The translations under genes were made by a program, and so were the position numbers. A DNA stretch of 64,000 bases, from NCBI GenBank assembly GCA_900471525.1, contig UCEZ01000011.1, positions 124,001-188,000 on the forward strand, given 5' to 3'. This document shows positions 20,246-30,267 of this stretch, piece after piece (the first letter of the stretch is position 1; each line of letters begins with the position of its first letter). Below the pieces are notes generated by a model that saw only the letters and a list, made by a program, of their open reading frames with translations, did no database searches and had not been told where the DNA came from. This DNA comes from Hyphomicrobiales bacterium. Its GTDB lineage: Bacteria; Pseudomonadota; Alphaproteobacteria; Rhizobiales; Rhizobiaceae.

Positions 20246-20277
20246 AAAAAAAGCGGCCGGATAGTGCCGCTTTTTTT
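20246..20277 (+). terminator. Intrinsic terminator after the PhrR/PraR gene
   Basis: A perfect 12-bp stem with arms AAAAAAAGCGGC (20246-20257) and GCCGCTTTTTTT (20266-20277) and an 8-base loop. It ends in seven T, as expected for a Rho-independent terminator. Confidence 0.9.
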
Positions 20278-20392
20278 GTGCCTGGAAGTAGGGCATTGAC
20301 TGGCCGGTTGCCTGCGTCGAGGGCGCGCTATCTACCGTAAAATGCGACTTTAAAGCATCAAAAGACAGGAAAAGCGTTTTCGCCTTGGGCAT

Positions 20393-20408
20393 ATAAAGAT
20401 ATATTTAT
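20393..20408. promoter_or_regulatory. AT-rich dyad upstream of metK
   Basis: ATAAAGATATATTTAT is symmetric at 14 of 16 positions and lies about 77 bp before the metK start, downstream of the regulator's terminator. It could be an operator; an obvious candidate binder is the neighbouring XRE regulator, but there is no direct evidence. No known SAM riboswitch could be recognised in this leader. Confidence 0.35.
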
Positions 20409-20484
20409 GTCCTTGTGTGCTTGTTTTTTTGTGGCAAAATCACTAACACGTTTCAAGCCGTTTTTCTTTGAGGGGACTTCCCGC

Positions 20485-21765
<1,281 letters not shown>

Positions 21766-21798
21766 TCCAGCCCTTTACGGATCGACTGACAAAACTGT

Positions 21799-21832
21799 AA
21801 AGCGGATGTTTCCTGACGGAGACATCCGCTTT
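21799..21832 (+). terminator. Intrinsic terminator after metK
   Basis: An 11-bp stem with arms AAAGCGGATGT (21799-21809) and ACATCCGCTTT (21822-21832), followed by one more T. It lies just before trmB, so trmB may depend on partial read-through or its own start. Confidence 0.8.
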
Positions 21833-21852
21833 TATCGTGAAAGACGATTGCC

Positions 21853-22551
21853 ATGACCGACCAGCCTCGCCACCGCTCGACCGAAGCCTTCTTCGGACGC
21901 CGCAAGGGCAAGCCTTTGCGCGCGCTGCAGGCAACGCATCTGGAAACGGTGCTGCCGGTGCTCCGCCTCGACCTTGCTGCACCCGCGCCATCGGACATCA
22001 AGACGCTGTTCAAGAATCCCGTCGACCGGGTGAGGCTGGAGATCGGCTTCGGCGGTGGCGAGCACCTGATCCATCGGGCCGTTGAAAATCCGACAACCGG
22101 CTTCATCGGTGTCGAACCCTTCGTCAATTCCATGGCAAAGCTGGTGGGATATATCGAGGAACGCGGCGCGGAGAACATCCGTCTTCACGACGATGATGCC
22201 ACGCAAGTGCTAGACTGGCTGCCGGATGGCTCGATCGATCATATCGACCTGCTTTATCCCGATCCCTGGCCAAAGCGGAAACATTGGAAGCGCCGCTTCG
22301 TGTCGGCCGTCAATCTCGACCGTTTCGCACGCGTGCTGAAGCCAGGCGGCGTGTTCTGTTTCGCCTCGGATATCGATACCTATGTCAACTGGACGCTGCT
22401 GCATTGTCGCGACCACGCGGCCTTTGAATGGGGTGCGGAGAATGCGAGCGATTGGCTAACGCCCTATCCCGGCTGGCCGAGCACGCGCTACGAGGCCAAG
22501 GCACGGCGGGAAGGACGCAAGTCCGCCTATCTGACGTTCCGGCGGGTCTGA
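21853..22551 (+). CDS. trmB: tRNA (guanine-N7-)-methyltransferase
   Basis: TrmB methylates G46 in tRNA variable loops using SAM. The 232-residue protein has the SAM-binding region [11 protein letters not shown] (residues about 58-68), GVEPF, and the signature [17 protein letters not shown] (about 135-151) typical of this family. It follows metK in the same orientation, as I recall for other Rhizobiaceae, which places SAM synthesis beside a SAM user. Its 3' end is 10 bp from a convergent small gene. Confidence 0.95.
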   Translation: MTDQPRHRSTEAFFGRRKGKPLRALQATHLETVLPVLRLDLAAPAPSDIKTLFKNPVDRVRLEIGFGGGEHLIHRAVENPTTGFIGVEPFVNSMAKLVGYIEERGAENIRLHDDDATQVLDWLPDGSIDHIDLLYPDPWPKRKHWKRRFVSAVNLDRFARVLKPGGVFCFASDIDTYVNWTLLHCRDHAAFEWGAENASDWLTPYPGWPSTRYEAKARREGRKSAYLTFRRV

Positions 22552-22561
22552 TCTCGCCGGG

Positions 22562-22828
22562 TCAACGGACCCGAAACAGGCCATTCTCGTAAACGATAAG
22601 TCCTTCAACCCCATGGATACGCAGGTGGCGCGCGGCTTCTTTTCGGCATTCCGCGGACAGATTCATGTGCTGATTGCACCAGCGACGCCAGCCGGCATGC
22701 GAGAATGCGACCTCAATTGCTTCGGTCAGGCCAATGCCATGAACTGTTCTCAGTTCTTTTATGATCTGCGGCCAATCCGAGTGTAACCCAAACATTCGGT
22801 CGGCGGTCTCCCATCTGGATTCTGCCAT
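22562..22828 (-). CDS. Small hypothetical protein (88 aa)
   Basis: I do not recognise this 88-residue basic protein (MAESRWETADRMFGLHSDW...). It is rich in Trp, His and Arg, has no signal peptide or membrane segment, and contains two cysteines (in RRWCNQHM and SAECRKE). The start at 22828 is chosen because upstream codons overlap the DUF1150 gene. It lies 17 bp downstream of that gene on the same strand, so it could be the last gene of the heat-shock operon. It may be real but is supported only by the open frame and placement. Confidence 0.5.
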   Translation of the reverse strand: MAESRWETADRMFGLHSDWPQIIKELRTVHGIGLTEAIEVAFSHAGWRRWCNQHMNLSAECRKEAARHLRIHGVEGLIVYENGLFRVR

Positions 22829-22845
22829 GGCCACGACGCAGCAGT

Positions 22846-23103
22846 TCAGTGCAGGCTGACGGTGCGCAGGTCGTCTTCGGCTGCCTTGAAGAAGGTGCTC
22901 GAGCGGTTGTCGGTAAGAAGAATCGGCGTGCCGTCGGCGCCAAACAAGGCCCACAGGTCAAGATCGGGGTCCATGTCGGGAGCTTCCGGGAAGACGCGCG
23001 ATACTTCGTCCGAACGCATCTTGCGGATATAGCCAACTTCACCGGCGCCCAGATGGGCCAAATCGTTTTTCGACAGATGTGAGCTGACGTGTTTCAATCC
23101 CAT
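22846..23103 (-). CDS. DUF1150 family protein
   Basis: An 85-residue acidic protein of the alphaproteobacterial DUF1150 family: MGLKHVSSHLSKNDLAHLG, then GEVGYIRKMRSDEV and a C-terminal LDLWALFGADGTPILLTDNR. These genes are regularly found beside small heat-shock protein genes, as here (139 bp after the Hsp20 gene on the same strand), which suggests a linked role in proteostasis, though none is proven. The start at 23103 is preceded by CGGAG on the minus strand. A stable hairpin lies in its leader. Confidence 0.8.
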   Translation of the reverse strand: MGLKHVSSHLSKNDLAHLGAGEVGYIRKMRSDEVSRVFPEAPDMDPDLDLWALFGADGTPILLTDNRSSTFFKAAEDDLRTVSLH

Positions 23104-23122
23104 GAGTCGTACTCCGTGGCTT

Positions 23123-23160
23123 TGCAGAGTTCGCCTCTCAGGAGGCGGGGTACATCTGCA
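23123..23160 (-). promoter_or_regulatory. Nested hairpin between the Hsp20 and DUF1150 genes
   Basis: On the minus strand an outer stem TGCAGA / TCTGCA (23155-23160 with 23123-23128) encloses an inner perfect stem CGCCTC / GAGGCG (with CTGA as loop, 23132-23147). It lies about 20 bp before the DUF1150 start. It could be an RNA processing site, attenuator or mRNA stabiliser between the two cistrons. There is no T run, so it is not a classical terminator. Confidence 0.5.
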
Positions 23161-23242
23161 ACTCATTGATTTACTGCACGAAGTTCAAGGCCATAAGGAA
23201 TAGCCGGTCGCCTGATGCAGCCGACAGAAACTGCCGGTTATC

Positions 23243-23674
23243 CTACTCTGGGACTAAAATATTAATTTTCTTTACCATGCGGACAGGTTCCGGCCGGATC
23301 AGGTCGATAGACAGCAAACCGTTCTTCAATTCCGCCTTGGAAACCTGCATTCCGTCGGCCAGCACGAACATCCGCTGGAACTGGCGGGCCGCGATGCCGC
23401 GGTGCAGATAGTCGCGTTCGCCCGTTTCCGCCTGGCGGCCACGGATGATCAGTTGGTTTTCCTCGGTCGTCACGTCGAGATCGTCCTCTGAAAAACCGGC
23501 AACGGCCAGCGTGATCCGCAGACGCTCCGGCTCGCCGGACGAATCGTCCCGGTGGACACGCTCGATATTGTAGGGAGGGTAGCCGTCATTGCCCTTGGCG
23601 ATCCGCTCAAGGGTCTTTTCCATTGCGTCGAAACCAAGCAAAAGCGGGCTCGTGAAGGGCGTAATCCGGGTCAT
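23243..23674 (-). CDS. Small heat-shock protein, Hsp20/IbpA family
   Basis: A 143-residue holdase chaperone that binds unfolding proteins. The alpha-crystallin domain spans about residues 35-130 with the usual strands (LRITLAVAGFSEDDLDVTTEENQLIIRG in two parts, then YLHRGIAARQFQRMFVLADG typical of bacterial class A IbpA-like proteins) and the AELKNGLLSIDL strand. A C-terminal I-x-I/V type motif is present as INILVPE. The start at 23674 has AAGGA at the proper distance; the longer upstream frame runs through the promoter. The leader has features of a ROSE RNA thermometer. Confidence 0.93.
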   Translation of the reverse strand: MTRITPFTSPLLLGFDAMEKTLERIAKGNDGYPPYNIERVHRDDSSGEPERLRITLAVAGFSEDDLDVTTEENQLIIRGRQAETGERDYLHRGIAARQFQRMFVLADGMQVSKAELKNGLLSIDLIRPEPVRMVKKINILVPE

Positions 23675-23680
23675 ATCTAG

Positions 23681-23730
23681 TCCTTGCAGCTCAAGCGACT
23701 GTTTTTGCGGACCTGCGAGGCAGCATCCGC
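23681..23730 (-). promoter_or_regulatory. ROSE-like RNA thermometer in the Hsp20 leader
   Basis: The leader (read on the minus strand) forms a hairpin with GCGGA (23726-23730) and TCCGC (23707-23711), with an inner CTGC/GCAG. A second hairpin pairs TCGCT (23694-23698) with the AAGGA ribosome-binding site (23681-23685). The U(U/C)GCU-opposite-AGGA arrangement is the hallmark of ROSE elements, which control many rhizobial small heat-shock genes. Melting at high temperature would free the ribosome site. Family assignment is by pattern only. Confidence 0.6.
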
Positions 23731-23738
23731 GAATTTCA

Positions 23739-23767
23739 ATATGGTAGCTGTGCGTAGCGAGCGCAAG
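23739..23767 (-). promoter_or_regulatory. Probable RpoH-type promoter of the Hsp20 gene
   Basis: On the minus strand CTTGCG (23762-23767) is followed after 17 bases by CCATAT (23739-23744), which resembles heat-shock sigma (RpoH) promoters CTTGAA-N-CCATNT. The transcript would begin just before the ROSE-like leader. The spacing is slightly long. Confidence 0.45.
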
Positions 23768-23829
23768 GCGCTTGCACCGGGCCAAGAGGCAAATCATAGT
23801 CCGCTCGCTGATTTGGGAGGAAGATCCGC

Positions 23830-24774
23830 ATGGCCGTGCCGAGAAAGATAATCATCGATACTGATCCGGGGCAGGATGATGCCGCCGCTATCATGCTGGC
23901 GCTTGGCAGCTCCGGCGAGCTCGATGTGCTCGGCATTACGGCTGTTGCGGGCAACGTTCCGGTCGCGCTGACGTCCCGCAATGTCCGGGTGATCTGCGAG
24001 CTGTGCAATCGCCGCGACGTCAAGGTGTTTGCCGGCGCCGATAAGCCGCTTGTCCGTCAGCTGGTGACGGCCGAGCATGTGCACGGCAAGACCGGCCTTG
24101 ATGGCCCCGTGGTCGAGGAGCCGACAATGCCGCTCCAGACGCAGCATGCTGTCGATTTCATCATCGAGACGCTGCTGTCGCACGAACCCGGCACCGTCAC
24201 GCTCTGTACGTTGGGCGCTTTGACCAACATAGCCCTGGCGCTGAACAAGGCGCCCGAAATCGCCCCACGCGTCCGCGAGCTGGTGATGATGGGCGGCGGA
24301 TTTTTCGAGGGCGGCAACATCACGCCAGCAGCCGAATTCAATATCTATGTCGACCCGGACGCGGCCGACATCGTCTTCAAGTCCGGCATCCCGATTGTCA
24401 TGATGCCGCTCGACGTCACCCACCGTGTGCTGACCCACAAGGCGCGTGTCGAAAAGATCAAGGCGATCGGCTCGCCGGCAGCCGTCGCCATGGCCGAGAT
24501 GCTGGAATTCTTCGAGCGTTTCGACATTGAGAAATACGGCTCCGACGGTGGCCCGCTGCATGACCCGACGGTTATTGCCTATCTTCTACGCCCGGAACTC
24601 TTCAAGGGCCGCGATTGCAATGTCGAGATCGAGACCAAGTCCGAACTGACGGTCGGCATGACCGTCGTCGACTGGTGGCAGGTCACCGGCCGCAAGCACA
24701 ATGCGAAGGTCATGCGCGAGGTCGACGACCAGGGCTTCTTCGATCTTTTGACCGAACGCTTGGCGCGCCTCTGA
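23830..24774 (+). CDS. Inosine-uridine preferring nucleoside hydrolase (IunH family)
   Basis: Cleaves the N-glycosidic bond of nucleosides to base and ribose. The 314-residue protein opens with IIIDTDPGQDDAAAI, the Ca-binding signature of the family, and has VMMGGGFFEGGNITPAAEFNIYVDPDAADIV, also diagnostic. It is cytoplasmic with no signal peptide. It is divergent from the Hsp20 gene (about 155 bp between starts). A strong terminator follows. A ribokinase gene lies 3 kb downstream on the other strand; the two could act in one ribose-salvage route, but they are not an operon. Confidence 0.93.
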   Translation: MAVPRKIIIDTDPGQDDAAAIMLALGSSGELDVLGITAVAGNVPVALTSRNVRVICELCNRRDVKVFAGADKPLVRQLVTAEHVHGKTGLDGPVVEEPTMPLQTQHAVDFIIETLLSHEPGTVTLCTLGALTNIALALNKAPEIAPRVRELVMMGGGFFEGGNITPAAEFNIYVDPDAADIVFKSGIPIVMMPLDVTHRVLTHKARVEKIKAIGSPAAVAMAEMLEFFERFDIEKYGSDGGPLHDPTVIAYLLRPELFKGRDCNVEIETKSELTVGMTVVDWWQVTGRKHNAKVMREVDDQGFFDLLTERLARL

Positions 24775-24794
24775 GACATCGGCACATCACATGA

Positions 24795-24819
24795 CAACGG
24801 CGCCGCAAGGGCGCCGTTG
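24795..24819. terminator. GC-rich hairpin terminator after the nucleoside hydrolase gene
   Basis: A perfect 10-bp stem CAACGGCGCC (24795-24804) / GGCGCCGTTG (24810-24819) with loop GCAAG. It lies between convergent genes and has no long T run. Its core matches the hairpin at 25253-25277. Confidence 0.75.
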
Positions 24820-24857
24820 CTTCAGCCTCAAGGGTATCAACCCAGGCAGACTTTGTA

Positions 24858-25106
24858 TTATTGCGTGGTAGTCGTACCTGTTGCCGGCGTCCCCGTTGCC
24901 GGGGTGTCTGTCGCAGGCTTGTCTGTCGACGGGGTTTCGACAGCCGGCACGTTGACGTTTACGTCGGTGCCGCCACCGCCCATGTTGATTACGCCGGTAA
25001 ACATCAGCAATCCGCCGATGACGACAAGCGCCAGTATAACCGCCACAGCCCATCCAACGATGCTGCTACGGCCTGTATTGATAACTGTTGGTCCACGATC
25101 AGTCAT
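24858..25106 (-). CDS. Small single-span membrane protein with Thr/Pro-rich tail
   Basis: An 82-residue protein with a short cytoplasmic N-terminus (MTDRGPTVINTGRSS), one hydrophobic segment (residues about 17-41: VGWAVAVILALVVIGGLLMF), a Gly-rich hinge and a Val/Asn then Thr/Pro/Ala-rich tail with the repeat (D/G)TPAT. Only a good GGAGG ribosome-binding site and the clear membrane segment support it. I do not recognise a family beyond small rhizobial hypothetical membrane proteins. It stands alone, bracketed by two similar hairpin terminators. Confidence 0.7.
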   Translation of the reverse strand: MTDRGPTVINTGRSSIVGWAVAVILALVVIGGLLMFTGVINMGGGGTDVNVNVPAVETPSTDKPATDTPATGTPATGTTTTQ

Positions 25107-25252
25107 CTCGAACTCCTCCGCGTTGAGATTACAGCTATAACGCAGAAGTGCCGCGAAAGTTCCCCCATAGGTTGGCAATCGATCACGAGGCGACGCGACC
25201 GGTTGCCGGTGGCCCGATACTCGCAAAGGTGACGGCCGGCGGATCGACGCAA

Positions 25253-25277
25253 AAACGGCGCCACATGGGCGCCGTTT
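25253..25277. terminator. Terminator of the Cache chemoreceptor gene (minus strand)
   Basis: A perfect 10-bp stem AAACGGCGCC (25253-25262) / GGCGCCGTTT (25268-25277) with loop ACATG. On the minus strand it ends in five T, so it should stop transcription of the chemoreceptor gene. Its stem core is the same as that of the hairpin at 24795-24819. Confidence 0.85.
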
Positions 25278-25311
25278 GCGTCTCGGTTGTCTTGTCCTGA
25301 AGACCTGTGGC

Positions 25312-27681
25312 TCAGAATTCTTCCCAGTTGTCCTGAGCGAGAGCCGTGTTGCCGGAAACCTGCGGCACTGCCTTCTGCGATGGGGCGACGTAGCGGGCCG
25401 GCGCGGGTTTGGCAGGGGCGCTGTAGCTTGGCGCAGATGCTCGTGCAGGCGTCCGCATCTTCTCGGCGGTGTTGCGCAGCATCTCGGCGGACGACTGACC
25501 CTGACGCGCAACGTGGAAGCGGGAGACGAGCGTGCTCAGGGCGCGTGCCTCTTCGTTCAGTGCCATACTGGCGGCCGTGGTCTCTTCCACCATCGCGGCG
25601 TTCTGCTGGGTCACCTGGTCCATCTGGTTGACCGCGGTGTTGATCTCCTTGAGGCCGACGGCCTGTTCGGAAGCCGAGCCGGAAATCTGGCGGATCAGGC
25701 CGTTGATCTGGACCACCTGGTCGGCGATCTTCTGCAACGCGCCACCGGCGCGGCCGACGAGATCGACACCGTCACGGACCTGGCCGGCCGAGGTGTTGAT
25801 CAGCGTCTTGATCTCCTTGGCGGCGTTTGCCGAGCGCTGTGCCAGTTCACGTACTTCCTGGGCGACGACTGCAAAACCCTTGCCGGCATCGCCGGCGCGG
25901 GCCGCTTCGACGCCTGCGTTGAGCGCCAGAAGGTTGGTCTGGAAGGCGATTTCGTCGATGACGCCGATGATGCGGCTGACTTCGCCCGACGACTGCTCGA
26001 TGCCCTTCATCGCGGCAATCGCCTTCTGGACGACCTCACCCGACTGTTCGGCATCGCTGCTGGCGGTCTCGACGGATTTCGCCGCGACCTTGGCATTGTC
26101 GGCGCTGGCATTGACCTGCGAGGTCAGCTGATCAAGCGCCGCCGCCGTTTCTTCCAGGCTTGCAGCCTGCTGTTCGGTACGGTGCGATAGATCGTTGGCG
26201 GCGTTGCTGATTTCGCTGGTGCCGGTGCCGATGTTGACGACCGAGGTGTTCACCGTCTGGATCGTCTCTTCGAGGCTTTCCATGGCGGAGTTGAAGTCGC
26301 TCTTCAGCTGCGCATATTCGCCGGGGAAATCCTCGGTGATGCGATAGGCTAGGTCGCCGGAGGAAAGCTGCGACAGGCCTTTCGCGAGCTTGGCGACGAT
26401 CTCGCGCTGGGTGGCGTTCGCCTCGGCGCGTTCGGCTTCGGACTGGCTGCGCTGCTGCTCGGAGTGCCGCCGCTCATGCTGCGCCTCGGCTTCCAGCCGC
26501 TTGGTGTCGGCGAGCTGGTGGCGGAAGCCTTCCAGCGCCTTGGCAACCGAGCCGGTTTCGTCGGTGCGGGCCTGACCCGAGATCGGCGCCGTATAGATAC
26601 CACCGCTGAGGTTTGCAACGTCGCTCACGAGGCCGGCGAGTGGCTTCTGGACGAAGCTGCGGACTGCAACATAGAGACCGAGAAGCACGGCGCCAAGCAC
26701 GATCAGGCCGCCAACGATCATCATGTAGGTCTGGTCAACGACCGGCGCGTTGATCGCGGTCTGCGGCACATCGACGAGGACGACCCAGGTCGTGTTCACG
26801 TCGGGCAGGGCAAAGGGATAGACCACACGTTCGAAGGTCTCGTGACCGTCGTAGTTCAGATCATGGATCATGCCCGGCTGCGAGGTCGAAAGCGCATTCT
26901 TGACGATATCCGCGCCAACGCCGTCATACTCCTTCATCAGAAGATCCGGGATCGGCGCCACAAGCCACTTGCCCGTCTGCGACAGCAACGTCACACGACC
27001 AGTGCCGAAGGGACGAATGTCTTTCACCTTGTTGGCGAGCGACGTCAGCGACACATCGACACCGCTGACTCCGAGAAGCTTGCCGTTGGACATGACCGGG
27101 TAGGCGATCGAGGACATCGAGTTGTTGTCCCCCGTCGTGGTCTCCGTGTAGGGCGGCGACATCGCGCCCTTCAGGCTCTTGGCCGCCAGGGCATACCAGT
27201 CGGCCGGGTAATCGGAATCGAAGGTGGAGAAATCGATGCCTGTCTTGCCCTTCGTCCAGTAGGGGTTGAGCGTTCCATCCTTGCTGGCGCCGAAATCCTT
27301 CTTGCCGGCATAATCCGCGGACTTGCCGTCGAAGGCATTCGGTTCCTCGGCAAACCAGCTGCCAAAGGCGAACGTATTCTTCTCGACATTGGCCTTCAGC
27401 ATATCGACGACGCCCTTGCGGTCGAGATAACCGCCCTCATGGCCGCGCCCAATGACGCCTGCCGTCGAGCGGGCAGCACCTGCCAGTTCAGCAATGTTGC
27501 TGGCGATGTCGGATGCAATGGACTTCGCTTCGGTGCGCGCTTGATCCAGCACCAGCGTCTCGACACGATCCTGCGTCTGGGAGATCAGCACGGTGTTGGA
27601 GGCAAGAAGGACAAGCGCGATAATGCCGCCCGTTACCGCGATAAGTTTGGTCGCCAGCGATTTGGCCTGGAACTTGAACAT
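25312..27681 (-). CDS. Methyl-accepting chemotaxis protein with Cache sensor domain
   Basis: A 789-residue transmembrane chemoreceptor. The layout is: TM1 (about 10-32), a large periplasmic dCache-type ligand domain (about 35-310, with [23 protein letters not shown]), TM2 (about 318-340), HAMP, long coiled coil, and the signalling hairpin with [20 protein letters not shown] (about 575-595). It ends NWEEF, a CheR/CheB docking pentapeptide like the enteric NWETF. Cache receptors often bind small organic acids or amino acids; the ligand cannot be told here. No che genes are in the window, so it is an orphan receptor. About 290 bp of upstream DNA must hold its promoter. Confidence 0.93.
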   Translation of the reverse strand: MFKFQAKSLATKLIAVTGGIIALVLLASNTVLISQTQDRVETLVLDQARTEAKSIASDIASNIAELAGAARSTAGVIGRGHEGGYLDRKGVVDMLKANVEKNTFAFGSWFAEEPNAFDGKSADYAGKKDFGASKDGTLNPYWTKGKTGIDFSTFDSDYPADWYALAAKSLKGAMSPPYTETTTGDNNSMSSIAYPVMSNGKLLGVSGVDVSLTSLANKVKDIRPFGTGRVTLLSQTGKWLVAPIPDLLMKEYDGVGADIVKNALSTSQPGMIHDLNYDGHETFERVVYPFALPDVNTTWVVLVDVPQTAINAPVVDQTYMMIVGGLIVLGAVLLGLYVAVRSFVQKPLAGLVSDVANLSGGIYTAPISGQARTDETGSVAKALEGFRHQLADTKRLEAEAQHERRHSEQQRSQSEAERAEANATQREIVAKLAKGLSQLSSGDLAYRITEDFPGEYAQLKSDFNSAMESLEETIQTVNTSVVNIGTGTSEISNAANDLSHRTEQQAASLEETAAALDQLTSQVNASADNAKVAAKSVETASSDAEQSGEVVQKAIAAMKGIEQSSGEVSRIIGVIDEIAFQTNLLALNAGVEAARAGDAGKGFAVVAQEVRELAQRSANAAKEIKTLINTSAGQVRDGVDLVGRAGGALQKIADQVVQINGLIRQISGSASEQAVGLKEINTAVNQMDQVTQQNAAMVEETTAASMALNEEARALSTLVSRFHVARQGQSSAEMLRNTAEKMRTPARASAPSYSAPAKPAPARYVAPSQKAVPQVSGNTALAQDNWEEF

Positions 27682-27973
27682 GAATGTCCCCGCATTGTGA
27701 GAGGTCCACGGATTTCAAAGCCGCGGAATGACGCGATCTGTTGTTGGGAGATGCCCCCTCATGGAGCGCCAGATGCCGACCGACATCGTGAGGCCGCCTT
27801 TGATCCTGGGAAGACCGGCCTTTGTAATTGCCTGAATAGCGCGATATTTATTAAAATTAGGCCAACGGCGCAGGCCGAAATCCCGCAGTTTTTGAGGGAT
27901 TTACGTCCGAATGCCGCGTTGACGACCTTCCCTGTCCTGATTGCGCATCGGCTACCCCGCCGATAGCGGCCGA

Positions 27974-28873
27974 TCAGATTTTTGCATCGACCTCGACAGC
28001 TTCGGGGATGGCCGGTTGTGCACCCGCTTTCAGGCAGGCAAGCGAACCCGCAACCGCGGCGCGTCGAAGGGCCGCGTCGAAATCGATGCCCGCGTCGAGG
28101 CTGGCTGCGAGATAACCGCAGAATGTATCGCCGGCACCGACAGTGTCGACCGGCTCGATCTTCAGCCCCTTGGCACGATGGACATTGCCATTGCGCACAG
28201 CGACGACGCCCTCGGCGCCAAGCGTCACGATGACGGTCTGCCCCGTTTCCTGTGACAGTTTCTGCATGGCATCTTCGCGTTCGGTCGCCGTAAGCCCCTC
28301 GCGCCCGGCCAGCAGTTCGAATTCCGTCTCGTTGGCAACCACGATATCAGCCATGCGCCCAAGCCGCGCGGCGTCGGATGTCAGGGGCGCGATGTTGATG
28401 ATGGAGATGACGCCCTTGCCTTTTGCTGCGACCAGCGCCTTTTCCACCGAGGCGGCCGGGATCTCGAGCTGCAGCATCAGTGTATCGCCGGCGGCCATCG
28501 TCGCGACGGCGGACCGAGCGTCGTCTTCGCTGACAGTGCCATTGGCGCTCGCAACGACGACGATGACGTTTTCCCCGTCGCCTCCGACAAGAATATGGGC
28601 AGTGCCAGTGGGTTCGTTGACGGTTTTCGTCAGGGACAGATTGGTTCCGGCTTGTTTCAGCAAGGCCAATGCCCCATCGGCAAAGCCATCCGATCCGACA
28701 GCCCCTGCCATCCGCACGGAGGCTCCGGCGCGTCTCGCAGCCAATGCCTGGTTGGCGCCCTTGCCGCCGGCCGCGGTCGAAAAGCTTGTTCCGGCAACGG
28801 TTTCACCCGGCTTCGGCAGGCGTGCCGTGGTGGCGGTCAGGTCCATGTTGATGGAACCGAAAACTGTAATCAT
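27974..28873 (-). CDS. rbsK: Ribokinase (PfkB family)
   Basis: Phosphorylates ribose at the 5 position so it can enter the pentose phosphate pathway. The 299-residue protein has the PfkB signatures: N-terminal FGSINMDL and GGKGANQALAARRAG (residues about 36-50), and C-terminal DTVGAGDTFCGYLAASLD (catalytic Asp in GAGD). A GGGGGAG ribosome-binding site precedes the ATG. It stands between the chemoreceptor and rmuC, all on the minus strand; the gap of 51 bp to rmuC allows cotranscription. Specificity for ribose is by overall resemblance; other sugar kinases of this family are possible. Confidence 0.88.
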   Translation of the reverse strand: MITVFGSINMDLTATTARLPKPGETVAGTSFSTAAGGKGANQALAARRAGASVRMAGAVGSDGFADGALALLKQAGTNLSLTKTVNEPTGTAHILVGGDGENVIVVVASANGTVSEDDARSAVATMAAGDTLMLQLEIPAASVEKALVAAKGKGVISIINIAPLTSDAARLGRMADIVVANETEFELLAGREGLTATEREDAMQKLSQETGQTVIVTLGAEGVVAVRNGNVHRAKGLKIEPVDTVGAGDTFCGYLAASLDAGIDFDAALRRAAVAGSLACLKAGAQPAIPEAVEVDAKI

Positions 28874-28923
28874 CTGATGCGCTCCCCCGGCAGTCGATTT
28901 TTGCCGGACAGTGCCCGAGACGG

Positions 28924-30123
28924 TCAGTCCTCGTCAACCACCCGGAGCTTCAATTGCCCCATGCGATTGTCGAAAGCTTTCGGCTCCGGCTTCCCGTCAG
29001 GCGCCGAACCGGCTGTCTCGAGATCCAGTGCCTCGATCCGGGTGCCGCGCCGCTTGAGTTTTTCCGACGATGTCAGAATTTCATCGACATCCCTCTGAGT
29101 GGTGAGGAAATGGCCGTGCAGCTTGCGCACGCGGTCGTCAAGGCGGGTCAGGTCCTCCATCAGTCGGATCACTTCGGCTTGGATCAGATGTGCCTGCTCG
29201 CGCATCCGGGCATCGCGCAGGATGGCCTGAATGACCTGGATCGACAGCATCAGCAGCGACGGGGAAACGATGATGATCCGCGCCCGGTGTGCCTTCTGGG
29301 CGATGCCCTCGAAATTCTCATGGATTTCCGCGAAGATCGATTCGGAGGGGACGAACAGGAAAGCGGTGTCCTGGGTTTCTCCGGGGATGAGGTATTTCCC
29401 CGAAATATCCTTGATATGTACCTCCATGTCGCGGCGAAACTGCTGGGCCGCCTGCCGGCTTGCTTCCGGATTGGCGGCGCTGCGGATTGCGTTCCAGCCT
29501 TCGAGCGGAAATTTTGCGTCGATCACCAGCACCGGCTGGCTGTTCGGCATGCGGACGGTGCAGTCCGGACGCGATCCGTTAGAAAGCGTCGTCTGGAAAG
29601 CATAGGCCCCCATCGGCAGGCCGTCGGCGATGATCGTCTCCATGCGCGACTGGCCGAAGGCGCCACGTGTCTGCTTGTTGGAAAGGATGCTCTGCAGCCC
29701 GGCCATGTCTTTTGCGAGCGACTGGATGTTGGTCTGCGCCGTGTCGATTACCGCCAGCCGTTCCTGTAGCCGTCGCAGGTTTTCATGGGTCGCCTTGGTC
29801 TGTTCGGTGATCGAGGTGCCGAGCCGGTGCGTCATGCCGTCGATCCTCTGGCTGATCGACTGGTTGAGTTCGGACTGACGCGCCCCAAAAACGTCGGCCA
29901 TCGCCGCGATACGCCCCTGCATCTCCGTCTGCGCCGCAAGTAGCGCCGTCATGCGCTGCTCTGCCTCGATCGCCGACTGCCGATCCCGGCGCCTGCCGAG
30001 GACGGTCGGAATACCTGCGAAAAGCAGGATGGCAACAGCACCGAACAGGCACATTCCGAGCGTGACCGGGTATGCGCCCAGAATAAAAAGCGGTTGATCG
30101 AGCGTGAGAATTGTTGGTTCCAT
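28924..30123 (-). CDS. rmuC: DNA recombination protein RmuC
   Basis: RmuC limits inversions at short inverted repeats; it is a predicted nuclease-like protein. The 399-residue product has one N-terminal hydrophobic segment (residues about 18-40), a coiled coil (about 45-150) and the conserved RmuC core with [15 protein letters not shown] and [13 protein letters not shown], the latter resembling the active-site strand of restriction-like nucleases. The ATG at 30123 ([11 protein letters not shown]) is used; a longer frame runs into the def leader. It is divergent from def with 144 bp between starts. Confidence 0.92.
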   Translation of the reverse strand: MEPTILTLDQPLFILGAYPVTLGMCLFGAVAILLFAGIPTVLGRRRDRQSAIEAEQRMTALLAAQTEMQGRIAAMADVFGARQSELNQSISQRIDGMTHRLGTSITEQTKATHENLRRLQERLAVIDTAQTNIQSLAKDMAGLQSILSNKQTRGAFGQSRMETIIADGLPMGAYAFQTTLSNGSRPDCTVRMPNSQPVLVIDAKFPLEGWNAIRSAANPEASRQAAQQFRRDMEVHIKDISGKYLIPGETQDTAFLFVPSESIFAEIHENFEGIAQKAHRARIIIVSPSLLMLSIQVIQAILRDARMREQAHLIQAEVIRLMEDLTRLDDRVRKLHGHFLTTQRDVDEILTSSEKLKRRGTRIEALDLETAGSAPDGKPEPKAFDNRMGQLKLRVVDED

Positions 30124-30267
30124 CGGCGCAACGTAAGCGGATTCGAGGTTTGTGACCAGATCAAAACGGGAACATTGGTGAATCGAGTGATACAAACCGC
30201 TGCATTTGCAGCAAAAATCTTGAAAACGAGAATTCCATCGGCGCGAAAGATCGGTTATGGGAGCCAG

